Below are positions 33,950-45,257 of a stretch of DNA of 64,000 nucleotides, in pieces. The position numbers and the translations under genes were made by a program. The notes under the pieces were generated by a model. That model was not told the origin of the DNA. It was given only the letters and a program-made list of their open reading frames with translations, and ran no database searches. This stretch comes from an uncultured Alphaproteobacteria bacterium (lineage in GTDB: Bacteria; Pseudomonadota; Alphaproteobacteria; MPNO01; UBA2964). Within the stretch, counting starts at the first letter, position 1; the number at the start of each line of letters is the position of its first letter. Where the stretch lies: positions 62,001 through 126,000 of the forward strand of contig CALSLP010000001.1 in NCBI GenBank assembly GCA_943787225.1, given 5' to 3'.

Positions 33950-35401
33950 ATGGTGCTTAAGGCTGGATATCTTCCCGGGATCGACGACGACGCCGTCGAG
34001 TGGCAAACGCTGACCTACGACCGTGACGGACACGCAATCGAGGTTTCGGTACCACTACTCAGTAATGAGCAGATGCAGGATCTATCCGAGCGGATCAAGG
34101 AGGCCAGTCGGCAACATCTAAAATCGATGACTGTTTCCGACATTACAGCGACCATTGATGCCGCAATCGCCAGACTTCTGGACCGTAATGACACCTATCG
34201 CCAACAAGCAGAAGAGTATTTGCCGCTCATTACCGGCTACGATGCCGAAATGATCCGACTAGGTTTGACCGGTTACCTCAAAACCTTTCGGCAATCCGAG
34301 CTCCGTCGCTTTATCGCCGAGGATTTCGGTAACCCGAAAATTCTCGATGAATTCCAACCTTTACCCAAAGGCGGTTATGGCAAGGCTTATGGCCCTGACT
34401 TGCTGGCCCATATTTGGGCCGGGAATGTCCCTGGCATTCCCTTATGGAGTCTAATTTCGGGCCTCCTGGTAAAAGCCGGAAACATCGGCAAAGTCCCCAG
34501 TGCCGAGCCGCTGATGGCGAGCTGGTTCGCACGCATAATCGCAGAGACCGACCCCATGCTTGGCCAGTGCCTTGCCGTTGTCTGGTGGAAGGGCGGCGAC
34601 GTGGACCGCGAACAAGCGTTGCTCAATCAGGCTGACCTGGTGGTCGCCTATGGCAATAACGACACACTGCATCAAATTCGTGATCGCACACCGATCACCA
34701 CGCGCTGCCTCACCTACAGTCACAAAGTCAGCTTTGGCATGGTCTCGAAGGCAGCCCTCGATACGGGCAAAGCCTGGGATGTTGCCCATCAGGTCGCCTA
34801 TGACATCGTACGCTACGACCAACAAGGTTGCTATTCACCTCATGTGTTTTTTGTCGAGCAGGGCGGTGCTGTCACCCCACAGGAATTCGCACAATACATC
34901 GCCAATGAACTCGACTGTTTCGAGGAGAAATTTCCCCGCCGGACGCTGACCATCGAAGAAGCCAGCGGTGTTGCCGCCTGGCGGCAATCGGAAGAAATGA
35001 AATCATTTTCCGAAGAAAACGCCAGCGTTATGGGTGATGCCGGTGGTGCCTGGAGCGTGGCCTATTCGGAAGCGGAGGAGGATTTAGCCCCCTCTGGCCT
35101 CAACCGAACAGCAAAGGTCATTGCCGTCAAACAACTCGATGACGTGCCGGCGCGCATTGCCCCTTATAGGGCATTCCTGCAGACGGTCGGTATTGCCGCC
35201 GCCCCCGAGGAGTTACATCGTCTCGCGGAGATGTTGGGTGCTGTGGGCGTTACGCGGATCAGCGCGCTCGAGCATATGACCGCGCCAGAAGCCGGTTGGC
35301 ACCATGATGGCCGCTTCAACTTGCTCGACCTTGTCACCATGACTGAAGTAGAGAGATCGGCTGAGACTGCCGCCGAAGCGTTCTCTGACTATGTGGATTA
35401 A
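33950..35401 (+). CDS. LuxC-like acyl-CoA/acyl-protein reductase
   Basis: 483 residues with the LuxC pattern of the aldehyde-dehydrogenase superfamily. The acyl-accepting cysteine is Cys294 in QQGCYSPHVFF, preceded by the nucleotide-binding region (AGNVPGIPLWSLISGLLVKA near 165). The enzyme reduces an activated acyl group to aldehyde with NADPH. It follows the LuxE-like gene by 4 bases, so together they form an acid-to-aldehyde reductase. An SDR gene 91 bases on could act on the aldehyde or on a related oxo compound. Confidence 0.9.
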   Translation: MVLKAGYLPGIDDDAVEWQTLTYDRDGHAIEVSVPLLSNEQMQDLSERIKEASRQHLKSMTVSDITATIDAAIARLLDRNDTYRQQAEEYLPLITGYDAEMIRLGLTGYLKTFRQSELRRFIAEDFGNPKILDEFQPLPKGGYGKAYGPDLLAHIWAGNVPGIPLWSLISGLLVKAGNIGKVPSAEPLMASWFARIIAETDPMLGQCLAVVWWKGGDVDREQALLNQADLVVAYGNNDTLHQIRDRTPITTRCLTYSHKVSFGMVSKAALDTGKAWDVAHQVAYDIVRYDQQGCYSPHVFFVEQGGAVTPQEFAQYIANELDCFEEKFPRRTLTIEEASGVAAWRQSEEMKSFSEENASVMGDAGGAWSVAYSEAEEDLAPSGLNRTAKVIAVKQLDDVPARIAPYRAFLQTVGIAAAPEELHRLAEMLGAVGVTRISALEHMTAPEAGWHHDGRFNLLDLVTMTEVERSAETAAEAFSDYVD

Positions 35402-35492
35402 GGCCTTGATTTGCTGCAACGGAGAGCCAATACATTTAGACAACTGCGATTAATCGACTTTGCGGCCCAAGTAGTCATCTGGAACGAGTTTG

Positions 35493-36260
35493 ATGAAATT
35501 TGACGGAAAAATAGTCCTGGTTACCGGCTCCAGCCGTGGCATTGGTGCCGCCATTGCCAAGGCTTTTGCTGGCGAAGGGGCCACCATCATCGTTAACTAT
35601 GTTCAAAATGCCAACGCCGCCGAAGAGGTCGTCTCCGCCTGCAAAACAGCCGGCGGCGACGCAATGGCGATTCAAGCGGATGTAACGTCAGGCGAGCAAA
35701 TCAAGGCGCTGGTCGATCAGACGTTGATGGATTTCGCCAAGATCGACGTTGTTGTCAATAACGCGTTCAAACCCTATACCTTCGACCCGGACAATCGGAA
35801 GCAATTCTGGGATCTGGAATGGCAGGATTATCAGGATCAACTCGATGGCGCATTGTTCTCCACCTACACAATGTGTCAGGCCGTCCTGCCCGCCCTTAAA
35901 AAACGTACCCAAGGCAGTATCATCAACATGGCGAGTGACCTCGTCGCGCGGCCGACAATCCCTTACCATGATTACACAACGGCAAAGTCTGCCTTGATTG
36001 GCTTCAGTCGCAACCTGGCGATGGAGCTCGGCCCGTTGGGTATTCGTGTAAATTGTGTGGCACCGGGTTTGGTCTACCCAACCGATGCCAGCCGAAAAAC
36101 CAAGGAGCGCGTCAAGGAAATGATTATCGCGCAAACGCCGATGCGTCGAATTGCATCACCAGAAGACATCACCGGCCCCGTGATGTTTCTCGCATCAGAC
36201 TGGAGCCGTTTCATGACCGGCCAAACGCTCTACGTCGATGGCGGGTTGGTGATGAAATGA
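35493..36260 (+). CDS. short-chain dehydrogenase/reductase, FabG-like
   Basis: 255-residue classical SDR: cofactor loop VTGSSRGIGAAIAKAF, NNAF, catalytic Ser in NMASD and the YxxxK pair in HDYTTAKSALIG, C-terminal YVDGGLVMK. It reads as an oxoacyl reductase-type enzyme. ATG 35493 is preferred over TTG 35490. It sits on the same strand as the LuxE/LuxC pair and is probably under the same TPP riboswitch, though the 91-base gap could hold its own promoter. From memory, comparative genomics of THI elements named a thiamine-regulated FabG-like gene oarX; whether this is one needs checking. Confidence 0.9.
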   Translation: MKFDGKIVLVTGSSRGIGAAIAKAFAGEGATIIVNYVQNANAAEEVVSACKTAGGDAMAIQADVTSGEQIKALVDQTLMDFAKIDVVVNNAFKPYTFDPDNRKQFWDLEWQDYQDQLDGALFSTYTMCQAVLPALKKRTQGSIINMASDLVARPTIPYHDYTTAKSALIGFSRNLAMELGPLGIRVNCVAPGLVYPTDASRKTKERVKEMIIAQTPMRRIASPEDITGPVMFLASDWSRFMTGQTLYVDGGLVMK

Positions 36261-36267
36261 AGAATCG

Positions 36268-36692
36268 ATGATACGCCCGTTCATCTGCGCTACTCTGTCG
36301 TATTATTGGCCTGCAGGCGATTGCCTCACCCGCCAACGCCTATTGCGTCATCAACATGTGGAAAGACACACTTCACGTAAAGCTCAAGACCTATAACCCG
36401 CTTGGAAATTTTCATCGCATGATAAAAACAGGGGAGGAAGCCTGTTGCGAATGGTTTGACCGTAACTGTAATCCCAGCGCATCCCGTGACGGCACCATTG
36501 TCTTTCGACATTCGCAGCCGAAACAAAAAACCAAGAGAACTTTATTGTTCGACAGGGTTGCAAAAACGGGTCGGTGGCGTCGGCGGCGGTAAGATAACAA
36601 TTCGAGAGAGCATTTCCAAAATCGGTGGCTTGGAATGCGACAGCCGTGACTATCTCTCCCGCCCGGTAACTGTCGCTTTACCAGCCCAATAA
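36268..36692 (+). CDS. small secreted cysteine-containing protein (two frame breaks)
   Basis: Piecing frames together gives about 140 residues: a signal peptide ending in ASPANA, then a mature part beginning YCVINMWKDTLHV with a CC pair (GEEACCEW), NCN, YCSTG and ECDSRDY, six cysteines in all, ending in TVALPAQ. Frames change near 36300 and 36510 (one T in GTCTTTCGAC). The cysteine spacing suggests disulphide bonds in the periplasm or outside. I recognise no family. Coding is supported by the signal peptide and by continuity over three frames after single-base repair. Confidence 0.5.
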
Positions 36693-36805
36693 TTACGGTG
36701 TTCCCATGCTCAGCCTTCCCGAACAGATCGCCCCTGTCGGAAAGACTGTCGACGAACAAGAACAGGCCCAGCCCCTAAATAGAGATGCTAACTTTGTTCT
36801 GAACT

Positions 36806-39800
36806 TCAGGAATTATATCCAAGGTTGGGCGACAGCCATTTCTCCATATCCGCCAAATTCCTGTTCTTACGTTCGGCGTAATCCTGAACTTGGTCCTGGT
36901 TGATCTTGCCAACCCCAAAATAGTGCGATTCGGGATTCCAGAAAGTACCAACCCGAAACGGCAGCCGCCGGATGCATGGCAAATGATTCCGTCAGGGTAA
37001 CACCCAACCGGTCCGCATCGAGGAGCTTAAACAGTGTTTCTTTTTCGGTGTGGTCGGGACATGCCGGATAGCCGGGTGCCGGACGAATACCCTGATAGCG
37101 TTCCTGGATCATATCATCATTTTCAATGACTTCGTCCCGAGCATAACCCCAATACTCTTTGCGAACCCGTTCATGCAAACGTTCGGCGAAGGCTTCGGCC
37201 AACCGGTCCGCCAACGCTTTGACCATGATCGCATTGTAATCGTCATTATCGTCTTCATATAGCTTCGCAAGTTCATCAGCACCAAAAATGGCGACCGAAA
37301 ACCCGCCGAACCAATCTGCAACACCGGATTCCTTCGGCGCGACGAAATCAGCCAGCGCATAATGTGGACGACCGGCAGACTTTTTACCCTGCTGTCGCAA
37401 CGTATGGACCGTCGCCAAGATGCTGGCGCGTTTAACATCGTCATACAGCACGATGTCATCGCCATCGGCATTGGCAGGCCAGAAACCGATCATGCCGCGT
37501 GCGGTGAAGCAACCCTTCCGAGACAATTTTATCCAGCATCCGGCGCCCGTCAGCAAACAGACTCCGGGCCGCTTCACCAACGACTTCGTCCTCCAGAATT
37601 CGCGGATACGCGCCGTGAAGCTCCCAGGCATGAAAGAAAGGCGTCCAATCAATTCGGGGCACCAATTCTTCAAGGGAGTAGTCTTCAAAATCCCACGTCC
37701 CATAAGCTTGGGTCGCGGCGGCATAACTTCTGACCAGTCGATGGCAAACCGGTTCGCCCTGGCTTCTTCTATTGAAACGCCACGCGGGCCATCATCAGCA
37801 CCTTCGTATCGGGCCCGCACATTGCCATATTCTTCACGCACGTCCTGAACAAACGGGTCGCGACCATCCTCTGAGGTCAGCGCTGACACCACGCCGACGC
37901 TACGCGACGCATCAAGGACGTGAACCACCGGCCCATGATAAGCGGGTTCGATTTTAACGGCGGTATGGACTTTGGATGTCGTCGCCCCGCCGATCAACAG
38001 CGGCAGTTCAACCCCCTGCCGCTCCATTTCGGAAGCCACATGTACCATCTCGTCAAGCGATGGCGTAATAAGGCCGGAAAGACCGATAACGTCCGCCTTT
38101 CTCTTCGATGGCGGTGTCGAGTATCTTCTGGGCCGGCACCATGACGCCGAGATCAATGACTTCATAATTATTGCACTGCATAACAACGCCAACGATATTC
38201 TTGCCGATGTCATGCACATCGCCTTTTACCGTCGCCATGACAATCTTGCCTTTGGCCTGATGGGCTAGTCCCGATTTTAGTTTTTCTTCCTCGATATAGG
38301 GAATGAGATGGCCAACCGCCTGTTTCATAACCCGGGCGCTTTTGACGACCTGCGGTAAAAACATTTTGCCGGCGCCAAACAGGTCACCGACGACATTCAT
38401 ACCGTCCATTAACGGCCCTTCGATCACCTCGATAGGACGATCAAATTCCAACCGGGCTTCTTCCGTATCGTCAATAATGTAGGCATTAATACCACTGACC
38501 AGTGAATGGCTTAGACGCTCAGCAACGGGAGCCTCGCGCCAGGACAGATCCTCTTCTTTCTTTGACCCGCCACCAACGAATTGGTCCGCGACTTCGAGCA
38601 TACGTTCAGTCGCGTCGTCACGGCGGTTCAGGATCACGTCTTCGACGCGCTCACGAAGATCATCAGGAATACTGGCATAGACCGCCAATTGTCCCGCATT
38701 AACGATACCCATCGTCATACCAGCTTCAACGGCGTAGTACAAAAACACGGAATGCATCGCTCGCCGAACAGGCTCATTTCCCCGAAAAGAGAACGAGATA
38801 TTGCTAAGACCACCCGATATCTGAACATGCGGCAGCTGTTCGCGGATCAGACGAGTCGCTTCGATGAAGTCGACCGCATAATTGTTATGCTCTTCGATAC
38901 CCGTCGCCACGGCGAAAATATTGGGGTCGAAGATGATATCTTCGGGCGGGAACCCAACCTGATTGACCAAAATATCATAGGCCCGGGCGCAAATTTCGAT
39001 CTTGCGCGCTTGCGTATCAGCCTGCCCTTCTTCATCAAACGCCATAACAATTACGGCCGCACCATACCGCCGCACCAGGCGCGCCTGCTCTATGAAAGCT
39101 GCCTCGCCTTCCTTCATACTGATCGAGTTGACGACCGGCTTGCCCTGAACGCATTTCAAGCCCGCCTCGATCACCGACCATTTCGACGAGTCGATCATCA
39201 CTGGTACGCGGCTGATATCGGGTTCAGCCGCAATTAAATTGAGGAACTTCACCATCGCCGCTTCGGAATCGAGCAGCCCTTCATCCATATTAACGTCGAC
39301 AATCTGGGCGCCATTCTCAACCTGTTGCAGCGCTACATCTGTTGCCGTTTGATAGTCATTTTCCTTGATCAGCTTTGCGAACCGCGCCGAACCAGTAACG
39401 TTTGTTCGTTCGCCGACATTCACAAAAAGAGAATCCGGGCCAATATTTTGCGGTTCCAACCCTGACAACCTGAGTTGCCGGTCAATTTCTGGAACTTTCC
39501 GAGGCGCTAACCCCTCTACCGCCTCAGCAATGGCCTTAATGTGGTCCGGAGTTGTCCCACAACAACCACCGACCATATTAAGAAAACCCGACTGGGCGAA
39601 CTCACCCAATGTCTCCGCCATCATCTCTGGTGTCTCGTCATAACCGCCAAAAGCGTTAGGCAAGCCAGCGTTGGGATGACACGTGACGTAGGTATCCGCA
39701 ATCCGCGACAGCTCTTCGACATAGGGCCGCAGATCCTTCGGACCCAAAGCACAATTCAACCCGATAGAAATTGGCTTCACATGACGGATCGAGTTCCAGA

Positions 39801-40572
39801 ATGCTTCTGTCGTTTGCCCCGTGAGTGTTCTGCCGCTCTGATCCGTGATGGTGCCGGAAATCATCACCGGCACTTCGAAATCAAGAGTTTCTACGACACT
39901 ATCGATCGCAAACAAGGCGGCTTTGCAGTTCAAGGTATCAAAAACAGTTTCAACCAGGATCAGGTCAGCACCACCTTCGAGGAGAGCCAGCACGGCTTCA
40001 GAATATGTCTCAACCAGCTCGTCAAACTTTACATTCCGAAAACCCGGATCATTCACATCAGGTGAGATTGACGCCGTCCGGTTCGTCGGGCCGAGGACAC
40101 CGGCAACGAATCTTGGACGACTTTCATCCTTCGCAGTCACTGCGTCTGCCGCTTCGCGCGCGAGCCGGGCCCCATCGCGGTTCAAATCACCAACCGCGTC
40201 TTCCATCATGTAATCGGCCTGGGCGATCTGAGTTGAAGAGAAAGTATTGGTCTCCAACACATCCACACCAGCGTTGAGATAGGCGGTATGCATGTCTCGA
40301 ATAAGGTCAGGCTGGGTCAGAATCAACAGATCGTTATTGCCTTTAACTGGGCATGGGTGATCAGCAAAACGATCTCCACGAAAGCCCGCTTCATCGAGCT
40401 CGTGGCCCTGGATCATCGTCCCCATTGCACCATCGATAACAACAATTCGATTATCGAGCTGCTCTTTTAATTTTCGCGTTCGCTCTGCGCGAACAGCCGG
40501 GTCCATGGCACCGGGTATTGCTTCGGATTTATCCGCCGTCTTTTTTAACATCGTTGTACTCGAACTACTCAT
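36806..40572 (-). CDS. metH: cobalamin-dependent methionine synthase MetH (about four frame breaks)
   Basis: Full-length MetH of about 1255 residues after repair. Domains in order: homocysteine-binding with zinc cysteines (GGCCGTTP), methyltetrahydrofolate-binding, cobalamin-binding with GDVHDIGKN, and the SAM-dependent reactivation domain (IDWTPFF, then [15 protein letters not shown]). Frames change near 38100, 37680, 37500 and 36950. Beyond the last, the normal MetH end ([13 protein letters not shown] to [11 protein letters not shown]) stops at 36806. The ATG is 2 bases after the metF stop. Four breaks in one gene with all motifs kept point to sequence error rather than decay. Confidence 0.92.
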
Positions 40573-40574
40573 GC

Positions 40575-41506
40575 CTATGCGTCCTTCGCCTCCGTCGCCA
40601 GATTTTGGGGCCGCAAGCCGAGAATATGGGCTATGGCATAGGTCAAATCAGCACGATTAAGCGTATAAAAATGAAAATCGGTAATGCCCTGAGCGTGCAG
40701 CTGACGGCATTGCTCTGCTGCAACGGTCGCTGCGACGAGCCGGCGAGAGTCAGGATCGTCATCGAGCCCTTCAAACAGTTCCGCCATCCAGCCAGGTACA
40801 GTGGTGCCAGACATTTCGCTGAATTTTACGACTTGGGCAAAATTCTGAACCGGGAGAATTCCGGGAACAACTGGCGCTTCAATACCGGCATCGCGGACAC
40901 GATCCATGAACCGAAGAAACGGTTCCGCACCAAAAAAGTACTGCGTAATCGCGCGGTCTGCACCGGCATCAAGCTTGCGCTTTAAATTATCGATATCTGA
41001 TTCAGCGCTTTCCGCTTGCGGATGGCTTTCTGGATAGGCCGCAACGCTAATATCGAAATCCGCGATTTTCTTGAGCCCCGCTACAAGATCAGCAGCATAG
41101 GCATACCCATTGGGATGGGGCTGATAAGACTTCTTCGCCATCAGCGGGATCACCCCGCAGGGCAACAATGTGGCGCACGCCGGCTTCCCAGTATTCACGG
41201 GCAACGGCATCAACTTCGTCCTTTGTCTGCATTTACACAGGTTAGGTGTGCCGCCGGCGTAAGACTTGTTTCTTTAAGAATACGAACAACGGTCGCATGG
41301 GTTCGTTCGCGGGTCGACCCGCCAGCGCCATAAGTGACGGACACGAAACGAGGCTGTAATGGCTCCAACCGTTGTATTGATGTCCACAAAGTGTCCGCCA
41401 TTTTCTCTGTTTTTGGCGGGAAAAACTCAAATGAAACCTTCAGATCACGAGGTGCGCCTGCGGGAAATGGTAATTCTGTCGAAACAGTTTCGGGTGCACT
41501 GGACAT
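40575..41506 (-). CDS. metF: methylenetetrahydrofolate reductase MetF (two frame breaks)
   Basis: FAD enzyme making 5-methyl-THF, the methyl donor for MetH just downstream. The first frame has [13 protein letters not shown] and [15 protein letters not shown] middle stretch in another frame gives [12 protein letters not shown] and HIVALRGDP. The last frame carries [27 protein letters not shown] and GILPV. Frames change near 41228 and 41138. The order sahR-like, metF, metH on one strand with 2-base gaps forms a methionine-synthesis operon. Confidence 0.9.
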
Positions 41507-41508
41507 GG

Positions 41509-42482
41509 TTAGATTGCCTGCTCTCTTGTCTTATGGACATCGTTGAAATGATGAATGGAGGCCGCATGGCAGACCAAATGGTGACGGTCAGCGGGTCTCC
41601 CTCTAATTTCTTTATCGGTCCGGCAACCAGGCCCGCTTTCGCAAACCAGTCACCGATTTCCGCATCATCGAAGCCCAATCTCAAATGGGCGTGGTCTTCT
41701 CGCAGAGCTTCCAGGTTGTGAGGTGAGAAATCCGCAATGACCAGAACGCCGTCCGGACGCAAAACCCGCCCTGCTTCCGATATAACCCGCGCTGGATTCT
41801 CCGAGTAATGTAAAACCTGGTGAACAATCACCCCGTCAACGGCTTTGTCTTCCAGCGAAAGACGATACATATCACCGAGCTGAACATGGCAATGGCGGAT
41901 GCCCATGGTTTCCAGATTGGCCCGCGCAACCGCCAACATATCGCGTGAAGTGTCTAAGCCAACGCCACGATCAACCCGATCGGCAAAAAGCTGCAGCATG
42001 CGACCCGTTCCCGTTCCAATATCGAGCAGGTCTTCTAAATGGTCTGGAAAACATTCGAGCAGAGCATTTTCAACATCGCTTTCCTGAACATGGAGGGAAC
42101 GAACGCTGTCCCACTCTTCGGCATTGGCTCGAAAATACTCTGCAGCCGACAATGCGACGCTGCGCCTTAATCTCATCGAGCCTTTCCTGATCCTGGCCGG
42201 TTTGCTGGTCTTCGGTCGGCAACAAACTGATCAGCTGCCGCGCAATTCGTCCTTCTTCACCGGAATCGTCTGCCAGCCGATAAAATACCCAACTGCCCTC
42301 CCGATGCCTGTCGAGAAGGCCCGCATCGCACAAAAGCTTGAGATGTCTTGATACCCGCGGCTGGCTTTGGCCAAGAATACCGGTGAGGTCACTTACATTC
42401 ATATCGCTGGCGGCGCACAACGCAGCAAGCGCAGCCTCGTTGGCTCCGCCGCAGCCCGTAAACATGTAAGCACTCTATCCAT
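41509..42482 (-). CDS. ArsR-family regulator fused to SAM methyltransferase domain, SahR-like (frame breaks)
   Basis: N-terminal winged helix of ArsR type ([20 protein letters not shown], then [10 protein letters not shown]) joined to a class I methyltransferase fold with the SAM loop [15 protein letters not shown] and [13 protein letters not shown]. Known ArsR proteins called SahR sense S-adenosylhomocysteine and control methionine genes, and alphaproteobacterial ones carry such a fused domain. I place the start at ATG 42482 ([17 protein letters not shown]), reached by one indel near 42425, another break lies near 42160. The uncorrected frame would run 62 bases into metF; a shift near 41560 gives TAA just before the metF ATG. 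Confidence 0.82.
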
Positions 42483-42545
42483 CAATGCGATCCGCGCGCC
42501 AAATTGTCCAAAAGGTGTATTAAAGGATATTCACTAAAAAACATT

Positions 42546-42570
42546 ACTATATAAGGATATGTTATATAGT
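42546..42570. promoter_or_regulatory. palindromic operator upstream of the SahR-like/metF/metH operon
   Basis: Perfect 9-bp arms ACTATATAA / TTATATAGT with a 7-base spacer GGATATG; with one mismatch the symmetry extends to 12 bases per arm. It lies 63 bases upstream of the regulator start in an A/T-rich intergenic stretch. ArsR-type regulators bind such imperfect dyads, so autoregulation and control of metF-metH is the likely role. A related AGGATATTCACT occurs about 35 bases away. The assignment is inference from position and symmetry. Confidence 0.65.
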
Positions 42571-42770
42571 GATGTCAATAAAATCAATAGTGAAACAAAA
42601 TCCTGCGCTATCTCTGCCAACAAGAGCGTATTAGTGAGTTCCATGTTCACGAAATTTATACGATCGGCATGTTCTAAAGATCACCTGACCGTTGACAGGG
42701 ATAGGGGTTACCGCGATACCATCTGAAGTAGATCAAGTTCGATATCCCGGATTTTAATTTTGAGCGTGAG

Positions 42771-43389
42771 ATGATCCCGATGCGACCCAAGCTGATCCAC
42801 CACCGGTTTTTTGTTTTTGTTGCGCTCTTGGCAGCAAGCCTTGCGTTTCCACAGCTTTCCAAAGCCGCTGGTGGGCCGGATGACTTCATTCGCACGGTTG
42901 GACAAAATGCCATCGACTCCTTGACCGATAAAGCAATCACCCAAGATCAAAGAGAAGATCGTTTCCGTAAAATCCTTAATGCCCAGTTCGAGGTAACGTT
43001 GCTCGCGCGATTTACGTTAGGCCGTTTCTGGCGCCGCGCAAGCGAGCAAGCAGCAAAAAGAATACACCAAGCTTTTCGAGGATTTTATTGTCAAAGCCTA
43101 CGCGGCCCGGTTTGCCGATTACAAGGGCGAGAACTTCGTCGTTGGAAAAATTCGCAATATAAACGAACGTGACAACCTTGTTCAGTCAGAGGTCGTTCTG
43201 ACAGACGGTCGCAAAATTCCGGTTCATTGGCGGGTCCGAAACGGCAAAGAATTCAAGGTCGTCGACGTTTTGGTTGAAGGGGTCAGCATGGCCATAACGC
43301 AGCGCGATGAATTTGCGTCGATCATCAATCAGAACGGCGGCAAGATAGATGGTCTTCTCGCCGCCCTCCGCAAAAAAACCGGAAAATAA
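42771..43389 (+). CDS. MlaC-type phospholipid-binding periplasmic protein (one frame break)
   Basis: Signal peptide (FFVFVALLAASLAF, cut after SKA) then an MlaC/Ttg2D fold: the family segment FRKILNAQFEV, FTLGRFWRRAS, then after a shift near 43050 KEYTKLFEDFIVKAYAARF, and VHWRVRNGKEFKVVDVLVEG and GLLAALRKKTGK at the end. MlaC shuttles phospholipids between outer and inner membrane; a hopanoid-linked relative (HpnM) has the same fold. No other mla or hpn gene is in the window, so the exact role is open. It is transcribed away from the SahR-like regulator. Confidence 0.82.
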
Positions 43390-43408
43390 CCCTATAAAGA
43401 CCGGAACT

Positions 43409-45095
43409 CTATCCGTTACGGGTCAGAGGCCTGTACTTAATCCGATGCGGCTGTGAGGCGGCGGCGCCAAGGCGACGCTTCCGGTCCTCCTCATAATCCT
43501 CGTAATTTCCTTCAAACCACTCGACATGGCTGTCACCTTCGAAGGCCATAATGTGTGTCGCGATGCGATCAAGAAACCATCTGTCATGGCTAATCACCAC
43601 AGCGCAGCCGGCAAAATCCAACAGCGCCTCCTCAAGCGCACGCAGCGTATCAACATCGAGATCATTTGTCGGTTCATCGAGCAAAATGACGTTTGCCCCG
43701 GATTTTAGCATTTTTGCAAGATGCACCCGGTTTCGTTCCCCACCGGATAGTTGCCCGACTTTCTTCTGTTGGTCAGAGCCCCGAAAGTTAAATGCCCCGA
43801 CATAGGCGCGGCTTTGTACCTTGTGCTTCCGAGATTGACCTCAGCCTCACCCTCAGAGATTTCTTCCCAAACCGTGCTATTTGCGTTGAGTGAATCTCGT
43901 GACTGATCAACATAACCCAGCTTTACGCTATCACCGATGCGGAGCTCGCCACTATCCGGCGTTTCATTGCCGGTGATCATTCGAAATAGCGTCGTCTTGC
44001 CGGCGCCATTGGCGCCAATCACGCCAACAATCCCGCCCGGTGGCAGTTTGAAGTTTAACCCTTCAACCAGCAGATCGATCTTCATAACCCTTCGAAACAT
44101 CATTAGCCTCAATCACAAGATTACCAAGCCGCTCACCCGCCGGGATAACAATTTGCGCACCACTCGACGCCGCATCAGCAGATCGAGCCAGCAATTCCTC
44201 ATAAGAAGCGAGACGGGCCTTGCTTTTAGCTTGCCGTGCTCGTGGGCTAGACCGAACCCATTCCAGCTCTTTAGCCAGTGTTTTCTGACGCGCGCCTTCT
44301 TCGCGGTCTTCCTGCGCCAATCGGGCTGCTTTCTGTTCCAGCCAGGATGAGTAATTTCCTTCAAAGGGCAAAGCCCGTCCGTGATCCAGCTCAAGAATCC
44401 AGCTCGCAACATTGTCCAGAAAGTAGCGATCATGCGTAACGGCCACGACAGTTCCCGGATAATCATCCAGAAACCGTTCAAGCCAGGAAACGGATTCCGC
44501 GTCGAGATGGTTTGTCGGCTCATCGAGAAGCAACATATCTGGCTTCTGGAGCAACAATCGACAGAGAGCGACACGCCGCCGTCTCGCCGCCTGAAAGCTT
44601 CGTGACATCAGCATCACCCGCCGGACAGCGCAGGGCATCCATCGCGATTTCGATCGTCCGCTCCAGCTCCCAACCATCTACGGCATCGATCTTTTCCTGC
44701 AGCTCTGACTGTTCCTCAATCAGCGCATTCATCTCATCATCTTCGAGAGGTTCAGCAAACTTGTTGCTCACCTCTTCAAAGCGCTTCAACAGCGCATGCG
44801 TCTCCTGCATACCCTCCAGAACATTGCCAAAGACGTCTTTATCAGGGTTCAGGTCAGGTTCTTGCGACAAGTAACCAACCGACGTGCCTTCTGCCGCCCA
44901 TGCCTCACCGGTGAATTCAGTATCGAGTCCCGCCATGATCTTCATGACTGTCGATTTACCGGCGCCGTTAACGCCCAGCACGCCAATTTTCGCGCCAGGC
45001 AAAAATGCCAGCGTCACGTTTTTGACAATTTCACGGCCACCAGGATAACTCTTGGACAAATCCTTCATGACATAGATGTAGTTGTTAGACGCCAT
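43409..45095 (-). CDS. ettA: energy-dependent translational throttle protein EttA (three frame breaks)
   Basis: ABC-F protein that binds the ribosomal E site and links translation to ATP level. Two ATPase cassettes: Walker [14 protein letters not shown] and [14 protein letters not shown], signatures LSGGE twice, Walker [12 protein letters not shown] and [11 protein letters not shown]. Between them lies the P-site interaction helix ([13 protein letters not shown]), which with the C-terminal EDRKRRLG marks EttA among ABC-F proteins. Four overlapping frames are needed, with changes near 44585, 44078 and 43830. Normal total length is about 560 residues. Confidence 0.92.
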
Positions 45096-45257
45096 TGACG
45101 GGCTCCGGCAAAATTATGAAGTTGGCGCGGTTCTATCGCACTTCGCGAACCGCTGGCAATGGCAGACACGATTTGCCTTCCCCACAACTTCGGGGGTCCT
45201 AAAACAATCTCGTTGTCCGCTGGACGACAGCATAAATGCTATGCGAGACTTCTGCCT

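Noticed and set aside
32866..35401. Bioluminescence operon
   Set aside because: Only LuxE- and LuxC-like genes are present; luciferase subunits, LuxD and lux regulators are missing, and LuxC/LuxE homologues occur in non-luminous bacteria.
36706..36903. A 65-codon plus-strand frame at the end of metH
   Set aside because: It overlaps, antisense, the corrected C-terminal end of metH, whose residues match the family.
36806..40572. metH as a pseudogene because of its four frame breaks
   Set aside because: All catalytic motifs of every domain are intact in one frame or another, and neighbouring genes including essential ones elsewhere show the same one-base breaks. Sequence error explains it better.
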